A stretch of DNA of 32,441 bases, from contig CALGWV010000136.1 of NCBI GenBank assembly GCA_937936325.1, positions 1 to 32,441 of the forward strand. The letters run 5' to 3'. Below, piece after piece: positions 32,386-32,441 of the stretch. Position numbers and translations under genes: made by a program. The notes under the pieces were generated by a model. It was not told where the DNA came from and did not search any database. It saw only the letters and a list, made by a program, of their open reading frames with translations. Each line of letters starts with the position of its first letter. The first letter of the stretch is position 1. Source of the stretch: an uncultured Bdellovibrionales bacterium. GTDB taxonomy: Bacteria > Bdellovibrionota > Bdellovibrionia > Bdellovibrionales > UBA1609.

Positions 32386-32441
32386 ATGTCTAAAATTATA
32401 TTTTTTATATTCCTCTACAGTTCACATGGACAAACTGCCCC
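32386..32441 (+). CDS. Start of a possible secreted-protein gene, cut by window edge
   Basis: From the ATG at 32386 the frame reads MSKIIFFIFLYSSHGQTA, with the shape of a short signal peptide, and is open to the edge. The ribosome site is weak. It is too short to identify. Confidence 0.35.
   Translation, partial: MSKIIFFIFLYSSHGQTA

Overview
The window is AT-rich bacterial chromosome from a Gram-negative organism. Six or more lipoprotein and secreted-protein genes, frequent TTG/GTG starts after good Shine-Dalgarno sequences, an EF-G2-type elongation factor and a small Flp/Tad-type prepilin cluster fit a Bdellovibrio-like member of the Bdellovibrionota (former Deltaproteobacteria). That taxonomic placement is inference; no rRNA is present.

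Layout. 1-453: end of a truncated gene that looks like a class III aminotransferase, cut by an insertion-sequence end, then degenerate DNA. 454-538: tRNA-Leu(UAG). 686-3070 (minus): one-carbon operon folD-gcvT-gcvH. 3237-6603 (plus): a conserved small protein, then six tightly packed, mostly overlapping genes for an Flp pilin, three further prepilin-like proteins (one only 53 aa), a SAF/CpaB-like protein and a PEGA-like membrane protein. 6733-7554: DUF2799-like lipoprotein. 7770-9872 (minus): EF-G paralogue of the recycling type. 10264-15259: small secreted protein, rhomboid protease with a translationally coupled RDD membrane protein, small membrane protein, S41 protease-like protein lacking the catalytic lysine, and an orphan Fis-type DNA-binding protein. 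15687-20964 (minus): hypothetical protein; operon of cupredoxin-like lipoprotein, acidic amino-acid symporter and FluC/CrcB fluoride channel; pseudopilin-like protein; thrombospondin-repeat/vWA lipoprotein. 21070-24423: HAD phosphatase, insertion-sequence wreckage with an ISL3-type transposase remnant, and two new-looking lipoproteins. 24819-27304: XerC/D recombinase and ComM. 27442-27515: tRNA-Cys. 27633-29809: glutathione-dependent formaldehyde detoxification (adhC, fghA). 29961-32132: SLC12-like APC permease. A new gene may start at 32386.

The most striking signal is not a gene. Three dispersed copies (7585-7749, 15291-15453, 28781-28945) of a roughly 165-bp element fold into a long hairpin. 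The loop is nearly identical between copies, while the outer stem differs by paired compensatory changes. When all copies are read in one orientation, 9 of the 12 non-Watson-Crick stem positions are G-U wobbles. This pattern points to selection on an RNA (or single-stranded DNA) structure. Two unrelated hairpin elements of similar size are at 10062-10240 (with a half copy at 27300-27359) and 16256-16433.
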